Assembly: GCA_002104905.1 (NCBI GenBank) | Contig: MCFE01000526.1 | Coordinates: 1-61,909 of the forward strand | Reading direction: 5' to 3' | DNA from: Basidiobolus meristosporus CBS 931.73 | Taxonomy: Eukaryota > Basidiobolomycota > Basidiobolomycetes > Basidiobolales > Basidiobolaceae | Length of the DNA stretch: 61,909 nt | Shown here: in pieces, positions 12,001-23,447 of the stretch | Position numbering within the stretch: the stretch's first letter is position 1 | Layout of the letters: each line of letters begins with the position of its first letter | Made by a program: the position numbers and the translations under genes | The notes under the pieces: model-generated | Seen by the model: the letters and a program-made list of their open reading frames with translations, nothing else | The model's database searches: none | Told to the model about the DNA's origin: nothing

Positions 12001-12285
12001 ATACCGAAATATCATTGGATTTCCGTGTCAAATAATGTAGGGCTATATATCCCAGGAATAACTCTGAGCTCCGTAAATGGAATACCTTAGCAATCTTTCC
12101 ATCGCCAAGTCGGTGGATCTTTTGGCAATGACTCCATCTTGAATGATGCTAACGATTTCTTCCACTTTAACGCGAGCGGAGCGCCGGTCGGGATTCATTT
12201 TATGGGTTTTAAACCAAAGGTACAACGAATCAACCAAAACATCACTTAATAAATCATCATATCTGGCCAACGTCTCTAACTTCAT
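9054..12285 (-). CDS. Set9/Suv4-20-type histone H4K20 methyltransferase with PWWP-like domain
   Basis: Nuclear SET-domain enzyme expected to methylate H4 lysine 20. Twelve exons: 12285-12086, 11995-11933, 11848-11575, 11482-11459, 11390-11254, 11188-11088, 11019-10462, 10410-10318, 10265-10029, 9974-9379, 9307-9286, 9238-9054. They total 2490 nt, 829 residues; introns 47-92 nt. The N-terminus has the family-specific YDDLL...THKMNP segment. The SET domain follows with GEEI, MWSSRK, LGPARFVNHDCNSNC (residues ~171-186), GEEITTYYGGNYFG and a CECQCATC post-SET-like cluster (224-231). The middle is disordered; 378-455 holds CAVC and CPRC pairs that could bind zinc. Near 640-715 is a PWWP/Tudor-like domain (FWWPALLVP, then ...YFEDGTY). 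The exon 10-11 junction (acceptor at 9308) is the least certain. Confidence 0.9.
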
Positions 12286-13239
12286 TCCATTCGCTAGAAA
12301 CACACCCTAAAATACCACCAGCTAAGAGCACTGTTAAGGGAGAGTACAGGGTAAACGGAGGAAGGTCGTTCCCAAAAGTGGTGGTCTAGCTTAACTTGGA
12401 GCTACCTTTGGACAAATTAAACTAAAAACCAGTTCGTAATGGGGCTACAATACGATTCCTTGCAGCTGCAAATCGTGCAAGGTAGTGTCGTAAATCATCC
12501 AGTATCGATTGCAATCGGCATGATTGGGATATTAAGGGATGTGAAATTAACATTCGTTATGAAATCCGGATACCAAGATATGTATTGCAGTTTTACTAGC
12601 ACATGGACATCGTGATAATGGGTTATTTAGCAGCCTCTGTAGGATGCGAACAAGAGGGCATATCTATATATGCTTCTTGGACTGATAAAACGCTGTCTCC
12701 ATCTAGAACACCCAAGTTTGGTGCATGCTCACCTCAGCAGTCAAGAAGCTAGCGCATTGTAACACCTATGCTAAGGACCATCAGTAAGCTTGCATAGATT
12801 AGCAAACCATTCCGGAAAATGAAGAATAATGCTGATAAACATCCTATTTAATCAAGTCAATTTTTGTAAGATTGGCCAATACCGACAGCAGGTTAGTTTT
12901 GTCTGTTAGAATTGCGGTCTGACGTAATTTTCCAGAGTGGTATCATGTGATGTACTTTGTTTCGTGTATCACGATATGGCTGGCATTAATTTGAACTAAA
13001 TAGGATAGGGTTACAAGTCTCCTTTCGTCAACTCGAGCTTCTTGGTTCCAACCACAATCTCGGCTTATATAAAGACCAAGACTAACGGGCTATTGTTGAA
13101 AATATATAATATTTGGATATTTAAGGGTGTGTGGTAGACGAAGGGACGCCATAAGTACAATAGAGGCAAGGATGGTTGATGCGAAGTCGGATTACAATTG
13201 GAGTAGAGATACAATGATTTTCAGAGCAGGGTGGGGGAC
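12286..13239. other. Intergenic: Set9 promoter and arginase 3' flank
   Basis: About 950 bp with no supported gene or repeat. A TATATAAAG-like string near 13065-13075 sits between the two minus-strand genes but is too far from the Set9 start to call a promoter. Confidence 0.4.
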
Positions 13240-14239
13240 TTACAATAAAGTTTCGCCAAGGGCACAGCGAGCCAATGAACAGCCGATGGTGACAGTTTGG
13301 TAGAGATTAACCTCATCACCCAGGGAAGGATTAACTTCCATGATATCAAGGGAAACCAAACACCCAGTTTCGCAGATCGCCTCACAAATGTAATGCCCTT
13401 CACGGAAGGTGAGGCCACCACGTACGGGAGTACCGGTACTAGGAGCGACAGTAGGATCAAGAGCATCAACATCGAAGCTTAAATGAATAGGACGATCAAG
13501 GTTGGGGTTGACATGCTTCAATGCATCCTCAACAACTTTACCAATTCCGTATCTATCAACTTCATGCATGGAATATGCCTTGATTCCATGCTCTTTCAGG
13601 ATACGTTTCTCGGCTGGATCAACATCACGGAGCCCAATATAAACCAGGCGTTCAGGCTTAAGGCATGGCTTGATCCAAGAAAATTCAGGAATCTCTCCAG
13701 CAATTCCCAGAAGGAAGGACAAAGGACAACCATGCAAGTTACCCGAGTCAGTGGATTCTGGTGTATTGATGTCCGCATGGGCATCAACCCAAATTAAGCA
13801 AGCATCGGGGTGGGCAGCAAAGGTACCACTTACGGTTGCCATAGCCATACTGTGATCACCACCAAGGGTCAACACCATCTTTCCCTCTGCCGCATGGCCT
13901 TGGATCACTTTGGAGACAGCCTCATTGACTCGTGAAACATAGCGTGGCTTCTTCAGCTTCCCGATATCAGGATCCTCTTGAGGGCGCAAGTGCTGAAAGT
14001 TGTTGATTTCCCCGGCAAAATCCACATCCCATCCCAATTCTTTCAACTGGTCTAGAAGCCCAAACTCAACCAAACGGATTGGACCCTCGTCAACACCATC
14101 CTTGGGCTGTAATAGAAGATAAGCGTTGGTAAATCAATATCGATCATCACAACAAATCGGAGGAACATACCTGGCCACCACTGAATGGTACAGGGACAAC
14201 GCCAACAGTCTTGTTCTTGAGGAATTTGAAATCAGTCAT
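13240..14239 (-). CDS. Arginase
   Basis: Binuclear manganese hydrolase converting L-arginine to ornithine and urea; it opens arginine catabolism. Two exons: 14239-14171 (ATG ACT GAT...) and 14106-13240, with a 64-nt intron (donor GTATGT). 311 residues, normal for the ureohydrolase family. The Mn ligands are all visible: [22 protein letters not shown], and the substrate loop near MEVNP. The N-terminus [15 protein letters not shown] and the C-terminus ALGETLL match fungal arginases. The stop codon overlaps a GTAAGT string, but the protein ends where the family ends, so I read through that as the true terminus. An AGATAAG, the classical target of AreA-type GATA factors, lies in the intron at about 14117-14123. 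Confidence 0.96.
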
Positions 14240-16364
14240 AGTAAATAGAATGAACTTTGAAGTCAAAGAGAAGGGTAGGGAGTGCAGTGATACAGCTCAC
14301 AGCGACAGGTAGGGTTATTTTATAGTTTTCAATCAACCATATCGTAGCACATGACATACTTGTATTTAGCAAAAACCGTCAGATTCTTTAGAACCACATT
14401 GTATGTGAACAGAGTAGTTGATTTCATCGTGAGCCACCCTTTCTGTTCCTGAATTGGTTTTAATATCTGGATGTTATGAGAAATGTGAAATCCGAATGTT
14501 TAAAGTCGGCGAAAAGAACAATTTGGATGATTTTTTGGTAGAATGCGCTCTTTAAACTCCCCGAAATTGAGCGCAGATGATCTGAAATACGCATACATTC
14601 TTTCAGATCAAGCAGAGAATTCAGGCAAAATACGGTTGCCCGAGTCAAAATATCTAAATATCTGATCACTCGATGGGTCTGTGTAAGAAGCAGCTCCAGT
14701 GACTGCAGTGCCAATCACTGGCTACTCTTGGACCTTCTTCGGACCTTCATTTAGGGTGGTGTTCGAATTAGTTCCGAATAGGCTTTGGCAAATGATTCGC
14801 ACCAACTACGGTTTTTTGATTCAAAGACTTTCCTAATTTGATTGGACAAACCTATGACCCAATTCTGGTACATACTCTTTCAAATCCTATGATTCTGCAA
14901 TATTCGCAGTTGGGGACATCTCACCAAGAAAAGAAAGCTGAGATTAGGGATGAGTGATTGATTATTCATGGTACCACAGTCGAGAAGCATGAGACTTGGG
15001 TTGAAATAGGGCACATATCGGGTTGCATGGAAACGGAGTACACGATGTCGTACCTAATTCTACTTCTAAGAGAAGTAATATTTCAGGGGTAGTGTGAGAA
15101 AATTCAGCCATTGTGAATGGCATTCTGGGAAAATCCACCCAAGTTCTACTATACTTGCTCTCCTGGAAATCTATACAGAATGTCTGGATCAAGAAAATCT
15201 GACTTCCTGGGTATCTTCAGTCATGCACCCTGAAAACGTAACTATATCGAAGGTAAATATCGCGAGGGTCTGATGACGACGTGGTAAATTACATCTATAT
15301 TGGGCCACCTATGACGTGGAAGTGACTTACTACCCAAGCTTCTTACTGGACCAATGGCATCTAGGAGCTATATTAGCTATCACCAGGACAATAGCGCCCA
15401 AGTGTGATTTTACGGACTTCTGCCAATTGGATGCTATTATAATATACTCGAAACAAATACATGGGCGAGTATTCTGTGACAATAAACGGATGGCTCTCCC
15501 ACGGGGAATCCACATGGCGTGAGCCAATAGCCTATTTACTGTATCTCTACTAATGGCCCGAAACATTTCATCGAAATAAAATGGTGCACAAAGCCTGGGG
15601 GTGTCAAAGTGGACTCATAAGGTAGGATAGCATAATTGTAAGCATAATATCGGATGCCCCTATAGAAATCAATTTGCAGCATGATAAACTCATAATTACA
15701 CTGATAACCTGGAGGCCGACTTCGCCTGAATTTTGAGAATCTTGCGTAGTACCCTCAAGTTGATAATGATTGCCAACTGATTTTACATTTGATTACCGAC
15801 GTATCAAAACTAAGCATCACAAAGCACATGATATATACCTACTTCCATGTACTACAATAAATATATAGCTGTTGTGAAACTAGCTGTGTAGTTGTGTTTT
15901 CAAACATCAATAGAAGTAATGTAGAAAGATCCGAGGCGTGTGAACCCCTCTATATTTTAGCCCTACGTTGTTACTCCTCTGAAGGGTTGCCAACATATAC
16001 TGCAAAATTTCAAAACCAAAACAGTTGCGATAGGCGAAAAATTAAACAGAGGCTATTCAGCAATGCCCGCTGCATTTTATGTTCTTTAACGTATGGGTAG
16101 CATTTGGTACTTGGGTAGCCGATGCCTTCACACAAAATAGAGTATCATTTCCAAGCTTTTAAGAGCTTACTTCTGCTTTGAAGTCATCGACATTATGATA
16201 TTATGGATTTCCTCATGGCTCTATCAGCTGGTGGATTGTCTCAAATCTATTGATAATTGTGACCGCTTGGGGAAAGTATTTATTGACAAGCCATAAATGT
16301 AATGTTATGACTATGCTCTAATACTGGATGCTTGTATGCATAGTATGGAGGCTTCACTGACAGC
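14240..16364. other. Gene-poor stretch upstream of arginase
   Basis: About 2.1 kb carrying the arginase promoter and otherwise only short frames in all six directions (the longest under 85 codons) with no recognised motif. No RNA gene or repeat was recognised before the LTR fragment at 16365. Confidence 0.4.
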
Positions 16365-16614
16365 TGTTGTAAATCTCGTAATTACACCTAAATATTCACC
16401 TAACTTAGTCACTTGGATCGTTACCTACAAATCTTTGAGAATTCTGGCCAAATTCCCTGTCGGGATTTAGTTTGAATATTTTCACCAATACATCAGGTAC
16501 CCAGAACATGAAAAATTGTCAAGTTGTCCAAACAGCCCAAACTTTGGGACCTTCCTAAACATATTATACGTGTCTGTTTTGCCAAGACCCTGTAAAAGTA
16601 TAAATATTACTTTT
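16365..16614 (+). mobile_element. Copia LTR, 3'-truncated
   Basis: It begins with the family terminus TGTTGTAA and follows the family LTR through the 'catcaggtacccagaacatgaaa' zone and the TATAAATA promoter, then breaks off at about 16614, where an unrelated 246-bp dispersed segment begins. It lacks the AATAAA end. Confidence 0.88.
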
Positions 16615-16860
16615 CTCGTAGTGTTCATGCATGATAGTATTTTCGAGCATTCGCTGGCAGTAGTGTTAGCCTTGTTACCTGCTTTCCATCATATCTATTA
16701 GGCTATTGTGGATGCTGGTATTACTACATGAAACATATATTATATCTTGGTGGGTAAGATCGAACCATTCGATTAAGGTTTCCCACGTTGACTACAATGT
16801 AATAGTGCCAGGCTCTAGGCCAATACTGAGCATTTAGAGCTGCTGAAGTATGTCCAGCCA
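16615..16860 (+). repeat. Dispersed 246-bp segment, copy A (inverted relative to copy B)
   Basis: It matches 32751-32996 in reverse complement almost base for base by eye. In both places it is joined at the same point to the outer end of a Copia LTR, so segment and LTR were copied together. It has no coding signal that I trust. Confidence 0.85.
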
Positions 16861-17208
16861 TATTGTAAATTTCGTAATTACACCCAGTTGTTCCATTAAC
16901 TTGGCCATTTAGATCATAGTCTATGAATCTTAGAATATCTTGCCCAAATTTTTTGTCGAGATTTACTTTGAAATTTTTCACCAAAACATCAGGTACCCAG
17001 AACATGAAAATTCTCAAAGTAGTCTAAGCAGCCCCAAGCTTTGCACGCATGTTCTTGGGATATTTAAAAACACAATGTACATGTTTGTTTTGCCAAGACC
17101 ATGTAAAAGTATAAATACTACTTTTTCATTCAATAAATCATTAAGTGAAAACCACATAATCTACTTGTTCTCCCAATCACTTCCAATATCTCCAAAACTC
17201 TGACAACA
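16861..17208 (+). mobile_element. Copia solo LTR (degenerate 5' end)
   Basis: 348 bp, essentially full length. The first dinucleotide is TA instead of TG, and it ends in ...TGACAACA. TATAAATA and AATAAA are both present. No 5-bp target duplication is visible at its edges, consistent with it being part of a larger copied block with the 16615-16860 segment. Confidence 0.88.
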
Positions 17209-19426
17209 ACAGCAAATATAGTATCATTTGTATCCCACTGAATCTTTGTTAAAGTAATGCATATGGCTTTCATACTCATCATATATTCTTTGAACAATCA
17301 TTTTGATAGCAAGAGGCTCTCTACTGAATTGTAAATTGAGTAGGTTATGAGAATGCTGCCTAGGTGTATGTATGTTAACCTCAATTTTCTGAAGCATGCT
17401 TGTTACTCATCAAAGGTGATTATCAAAAAGGTGCAATGTATATGGGAGGGTTGGCTAATGGCAAGAAACACCACGGCATGTTAATATTGTGCGACGAGTA
17501 CGCCATCATACTCAATTGGCTACATTCGATTCTTAAAGCAGAGTTGAGCTGTTCTGTCAATATGCAGATTACCATGATAGGCCCACAATCGCCCATGGGC
17601 TTCGATATTTATGAGGTAGTATATGAGATATATCGTTTCCCGAAATCGGGCTTATGGATGTATACAACCATAAAGTTAATAATCAAAGAGGCTCACAATT
17701 GGCGCTTTCCATTCCTTTGATGAGGCTGTGGTGACAAATGGCGTTGGTAGGGAAATAGGTATCATTCACACCAATATGCACTAGGCCTTCGAAATATGAT
17801 TTGAACAAGTCTTCTAATCCGGATTCACCTTAACCCAAGTCAATCATCATCCACGCAACACGTTGAAGTTATCGGTAACTTGTGAAACGCTGGGTTGTGA
17901 AGTTTATACAGCTTTCTGGGTTGTAATAGATGGTTATGTAAAGGTTTCGATTGCATTTTGTCATTTCCTTTTTAGAGCAGAGGTTTCATATCCAGCAGTT
18001 CCAGCAGACGATCATACTAAACCTCGGGTGCCAATCAAGCACATGGTCAACTAATCTATTGCAATGCAATGGCTCCTGAAATCATGATTAGAAGATACAG
18101 TGGGCTTGTGACTCATGGATTAAGGCCGTGCAAGAGCATGCATGTATGCAGGCTTCCTCCCATGTGACAATATTATTTCATCCGAAGACTCGTGGGTATG
18201 TTTATATGGAAACCTGACTCAACGCAGCAATCTCTGGAGGTGCACAAAATCGGCAGGAATCGACATAGAAGAACACAGTGATATGGATGATAAGTCGAGG
18301 GCAGATCTGGGGAATCCTAGGAAGAGGGCTCTTCACTTCTCCACAATATCCAGGCAGTATCCCTGAATCATGTCATGAAATTAGGTGATTCAATGATGGC
18401 TCCGTTTCTGCACTCAGCACCAACGACTTATTCAATGTTGCAACTTCAATCATACGGAGTGGAGATCTTCATGTGAAATTAGTTGGTGTGACTGCCTTGT
18501 CCGAATAATACACACCTAATCGAGCGGATAAATCAGTTCCATTGACCAATCCTGTGCAATAAAACATCATATCACTGTTGACGCTGCTCACATGAGAACG
18601 TACCAAATGACCACTCCTCAATCAATAGGGTTCGAAATGGTTATCAATGGAGATAGCGGATAATCTCGTAACAAAACCGCTATCGGATAATCATATGGGT
18701 CCAAACCATCCTCCCTGGAACATACCTGCTCTACACCATTGGCTAAGACCACGTACTGAATCAATGTCTACAACGCATTACCTATATAGCGCTCGTTTCT
18801 GACACCCAAATATGCTCAGGTTGGTGGAGTCCGTTATTTGACCCCGGGCTCGCTAATTTAGGAGTAGTATATCGATCTCTTGATATTTCAATGTTTCTTT
18901 GATAAGGTCTATATTGTGGCATATGAAAGCCCACGAGATCCCAGGGGCAAATATGTGTGCTACTATACCGGTCTTGCCTTCACAGTCCGGCCCAAGGCCT
19001 GGAGATTTGGTGAATGAATCGTCACCTAACAGAGGCTTACACCGCACCATGCAAATGGCTTGTATATTCGGAGACGTTCCCCATGGGAGTGCTGGGCTTT
19101 ATCTCTGGCTCATTTGACAAATATGTGTCTAGTCGCTCATGTATAATACGAATTGCAAACACAACGCGTGAATTTTAAGATAAAGTAAAATTCGATCATC
19201 CAATGGAAGCCGTTTGTGTATCTGGATTGAGCATTATTTTGCTTTCATTATCAGTTGTATCAGTTTGCAGATAAGTCTATCCGTCGCCTCACAGTCGAAC
19301 AATAGATATATTAAGGTGCACTGGACGGAGGTGGTTGATTTTCTGTCCTTCCAACTCTGGGATTTAATTTACATTGTATACTCGATATATCCCTCTATCC
19401 TACGCAAAGGCACCCTTGCTCACTCA
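17209..19426. other. Gene-poor stretch upstream of the first GATA factor
   Basis: About 2.2 kb. A 106-codon plus frame at 17400-17720 opens with TTG rather than ATG and shows no known motif. The other frames are shorter. The last few hundred bases presumably hold the promoter and 5' leader of the GATA factor, whose frame is open upstream of its ATG to 19214. Confidence 0.4.
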
Positions 19427-21731
19427 ATGTCGAGGAGTCCAGAAGCATGTTCTCCTTCCGAGACCACTTCTCAACTTCGGTTGAGTCCTCCCCCAGTGTC
19501 CACCATTCAAGCTGCCATTCTCTCAACCACCCTATTCCCACCGAGAAAGCAGCCAGCAGAAAAAGAAGACCCCCGTGTAAAACAAGAGAAGGATCCCCTG
19601 GCCACTGAAGTTTGGCGTTTATACACCAGGGCAAAAGACAACTTGCCTAACGGGCAACGTCTAGAAAATCTAACATGGAGAATGATGGCTATGACCCTGA
19701 AAAGTGGAAAGGAAGAGACCTCCAGAGCTAAGCCCATCGTTTGTTATGAAGGAAATAGGGGTAGTGCAAGCGAGGGATTCACCCAAGCCTCTCAAAAGTC
19801 AGGTTCACGTTCGCTGTTTTCAGTCCATAGCACGTTTGAGGGGAACGATATGGCTGTGGATATCAAGAAGGAGGAACAGGCTTTATGTAGATCGAACCAA
19901 GCAAACTATTGTGGTAAAGATGGTCTGATGAACGGTTCAACGAAGATGCCCTCAGATTTGAGTGGCCCAGCGTTAAAGCACAAGTATTTGACTAGTAAGG
20001 GGATTTTGGTACTGTATCTATAACAATTTCTTTGGCAAGGCTGAGTATTTACCCTTTACATCTCGCAAGAATTTCACCAAACCCGAACCGACGGGCTACA
20101 ATGGATCCAATCTCAATATGGGTTGCCAGCGTGACTCTACAGCCAGGCCAAATGTTTTCAATATTTCGAGAAATGGTGCCGATCTCTCTATATCCAATGG
20201 AACCATCCCTTCAATGCAAGATACTTCGAATAGCTTCAGCTCACTCTCGATTGGTGGGACATTCGATTTCTCACCAGAAGTAACTCCTTCCCTACAGAGC
20301 ACAACGCAGTATTTTGACCTGAACGAGGGTGCGAACATGGGGTTCATGAGCTTCATGGACGCAGACACGTTTTCCCCAAATGAAAGCCAAGGCGATTATA
20401 GAAGTAGATTACCGATATCCCCTCATTCACAAAACCCATCCACTCCAAACGGCGCATTCACGACGGCAGCGAATCGTCGCTCATTGTCCACCCCTACCGT
20501 CAGAGCCTTCCCGGCTATCCAAATTGCTGAAGACCCACCCGAACCACCGAGAAGCCAGTCTTTTTTGCAGGAAAAAGATGACACCAGCATTGTAAATAGG
20601 ACGAGTACATTAGAGTCTAGTAATCACGCCACCCCAAAATCCAACAGCAAATCGAAACGTAGCACTGGGCTGTCGACGAGTAATGAAAATTTGAGCTGTT
20701 CGAACTGTAAAACAACTACCACCCCGTTATGGAGACGTAATCCTCAAGGTGGACAGCCGTTGTGTAACGCATGTGGCCTGTTTTTGAAACTTCACGGAGT
20801 TGTTCGCCCACTCAGCCTGAAAACGGACGTGATTAAGAAAAGGAACCGAAACCCTGTCAAAGACAGCAAAGGAAACCCAACAGCAGCACAAGCTAACGGA
20901 TTATCCAGGGACTCTGCCATGGCCAACCCGATACTATCTGACTCACTAGATATCAGTCTTGGTCAATCGACATTGGCTGATGCTCGAAGCTCTTATGCGG
21001 CTGATAACAAAAACAATCTTAGCCAGCCAGCAAGCAATGCTATTTCGCATAAGCGGCCTCGTCGCCTCTCTTCGGATGAGCCCCTCGAAAATGGGCATTC
21101 AGCCCAGGTTCCTTTACCCAACAACTCACTCCAATACAATCTTCAGGCACAGAGCATTCCTGGGCGACTGAATGACCTGAACAATATTGTAAGGGCCGCT
21201 GCCATATCCAGACAATCCTCCATTAGCCTTCAACAGTTCCAGCTCCAACAAATACAGGCTCAAGGAAAGTCCACGACTCACCAATCAACTGACTCCAGGT
21301 CAATCCCGGATCTAGTTCCTAATGGAAATGGGACTGACAAGCCCCCTGGGATCCAGCGCCCAGATCTTCTGAACCAAGCAACCTGCCAGAATGTCAGCAC
21401 ACCTTCCTCAGAAAATGCAGCCTCGTTTGCGGTTTCACCATTTCATACATCAGCTTCACTGTCACCGAATTCCAGCTTGGTTGGCATCAGCTCGGGGCCA
21501 AGTTCGTCAACCTTCAACGCCATCACTATATCGAACAATGACGAGCCAGAGTCCGTTGGTGCCGACAGCCTGGGGAGCCTAGGGGATAGGACGAGCGATT
21601 ATTTCGGTGCTGGCGCATGGTGGGCGGGGACAACTGAACGAGAAGCGCCTAATAATGAAGTGTTTACGTATCGCTACGACTATGACGAGGATGTGAACCT
21701 ATTCGCCTCTGGGTCTATTTGGTTCAAGTGA
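19427..21731 (+). CDS. AreA-like GATA transcription factor
   Basis: Zinc-finger activator of the fungal nitrogen-regulation type. The start is the ATG at 19427 (MSRSPEAC). Residues ~61-91 match the DUF1752 N-terminal motif of AreA/Nit2 proteins ([15 protein letters not shown] then ENLTWRMM). The single GATA finger at about 404-429 is CSNC-x18-CNAC (first cysteine codon at 20697), followed by the basic tail [14 protein letters not shown] and [10 protein letters not shown]. The rest is Ser/Pro/Asn/Gln-rich, with a KRPRR stretch. One intron is needed near 20009-20069: this donor/acceptor pair is phase-compatible and 61 nt, giving 747 residues, but the donor (GTACTG) is weak and neighbouring choices cannot be excluded. 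The AreA C-terminal motif for NmrA binding is not evident. Confidence 0.85.
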
Positions 21732-23098
21732 GTGATTTAAGCACGCTCATGAATGGCCTCGAGTTGCCCTGTTGCGAGCGATCGATGGGATGTATAGATC
21801 TTAAATCCCCACCTTGGCTTGGGGCTTTTTGGAGAGAGAGGAGGTGGTGCGGTGCCATGAATCTCCTATAAGTAGGTTTCTGTGGAAATCACCTGATGAA
21901 ATGAATGTCACCTCCATTCCATGAATCTTCAATCCGCTTTGATAGGATTAGCGGGGGCTTTTCAAGTATATTTTGTAGGGATCCACTTAATGTAATTTCC
22001 ATGTACTGTTATGCATATCGAAATGGAATTAGGAATAAATGTTCACTTGCTGTTGGTACAATCATCCAAGTGGTGGAGACCGAGCTGGCTTTCCGCGTCA
22101 GGAACCCAATCGGACACGTCTCATAAACCCACAAGGTTTGTTTGTATCGATAGAGTTCATGATGGATTGGTAATGTGTCTTTTGTAGAGCAGCGAATCCG
22201 ATGCCTTTTGTGATGCTAGTATTTGAAGCTAATCCGTTACTAAACCGAGCCAGTCCAGGAATCGTCTTGTAAATGCAGTGGCAAATCAGTATGATTTCAC
22301 CTTTTTTAATCACCTGTCGTTACTAACTGCTGATCCCCATAAACTTCAGGGTTGCACCTGATTCTTCATAAAACTTGATTTTACTCATTGCCCAAATGTA
22401 AAATATCAAATTGATTTTGAACTATGCTATACTTTTATGTAGGCCTTTGCAAATCATTCCCAAATCACAGCCCAACTTCTCTATAGTTGTTGCGCTTTAG
22501 TTGGTAGTCCTAGAGATGTCTAGTACCATTGGGATCTTAAACTGTATCTCCATTTCTATAATCCCTGGGGAAATTTAAGTATTGTAAGATTGTGGGCAGT
22601 GTTAGAAGAGATTTGAGGAAGGTCGTAGCATGCAATATGTAAAGTCTGGTGCTAATTGAATGAGTGTGTTGATTTTGAAAACCTCCAGAACTTTAACAAA
22701 AACCTTCGCAAACATCTTGGCCTTCAGTCCAGTGCAATTATATAGCCGAACATCTGAAACATTTATTTATTACGATCTCCCGATTGGCTCATTTGTAGCA
22801 TATTAAAAACAAAAGTAAGACCAACCCTGTGAAGTCCTGATGTCAGATATCTAATATATGAAGAATTGCCAAGTTATCCATAAGACCCAAACTTTGCATA
22901 AATGCTTTCGAGGCCTTCCTGAGCATACCCTTTGAAAATCTCAAACTTGGAATTCATCTGATATTCCGCTGGTATTCTAACGGTATTTTGCGAGCATGCA
23001 GCTGGTGCTTCACCTTCAAATTTTTGGTTGCAATTTTTGTTGGAAGTAGTGAGTAGCAGATTACCAAATTTGGTATGAATGCTAGTTGGCCTAGTCTC
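21732..23098. other. Gene-poor stretch with an eroded Copia LTR piece at ~22830-22925
   Basis: No supported gene. Around 22830-22925 the string 'gccaagttatcc...aaactttgcataaatgc...ccttcct' aligns with the middle of the family LTR, so this is an old LTR remnant. Confidence 0.55.
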
Positions 23099-23447
23099 TG
23101 TTGTTAAAATTCGTAATTGCACCTAAATATTCACCTAACGTAGTCACTTAGATCATTACCGACAAATCTTCGAGAATTCTGAGCAAATTCCTTGTCAGGA
23201 TTTACTTGGAATATTTTCACCAAAACATCAGGTACCCTGAACATGAAATTTGAATAAGCTGTCCAAACAGCCTCATACTTTGCACACATATACTTGGGAC
23301 CTTTTTGAGAATATTCTTTATGCTTGTTTTGCCAAGACCCTGTAAAAGTATAAATACTACTTTTTCATTCAATAAATCATTAAGTGAAAACCACATAATC
23401 TACTTGTTCTCCCAATCACTTCCAATATCTCCAAGACTCTTACAACA
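23099..23447 (+). mobile_element. Solo Copia LTR with target-site duplication
   Basis: 349 bp from TGTTGTTAAA to CTTACAACA with TATAAATA and AATAAA intact. It is bounded by the direct repeat GTCTC at 23094-23098 and 23448-23452. No internal element sequence remains, which is the signature of recombination between the two LTRs of a former full element. Confidence 0.95.

Noticed and set aside
13240-13250. GTAAGT at the arginase stop codon as a further intron donor
   Set aside because: The protein already ends with the family's typical C-terminus, and no downstream exon makes sense.
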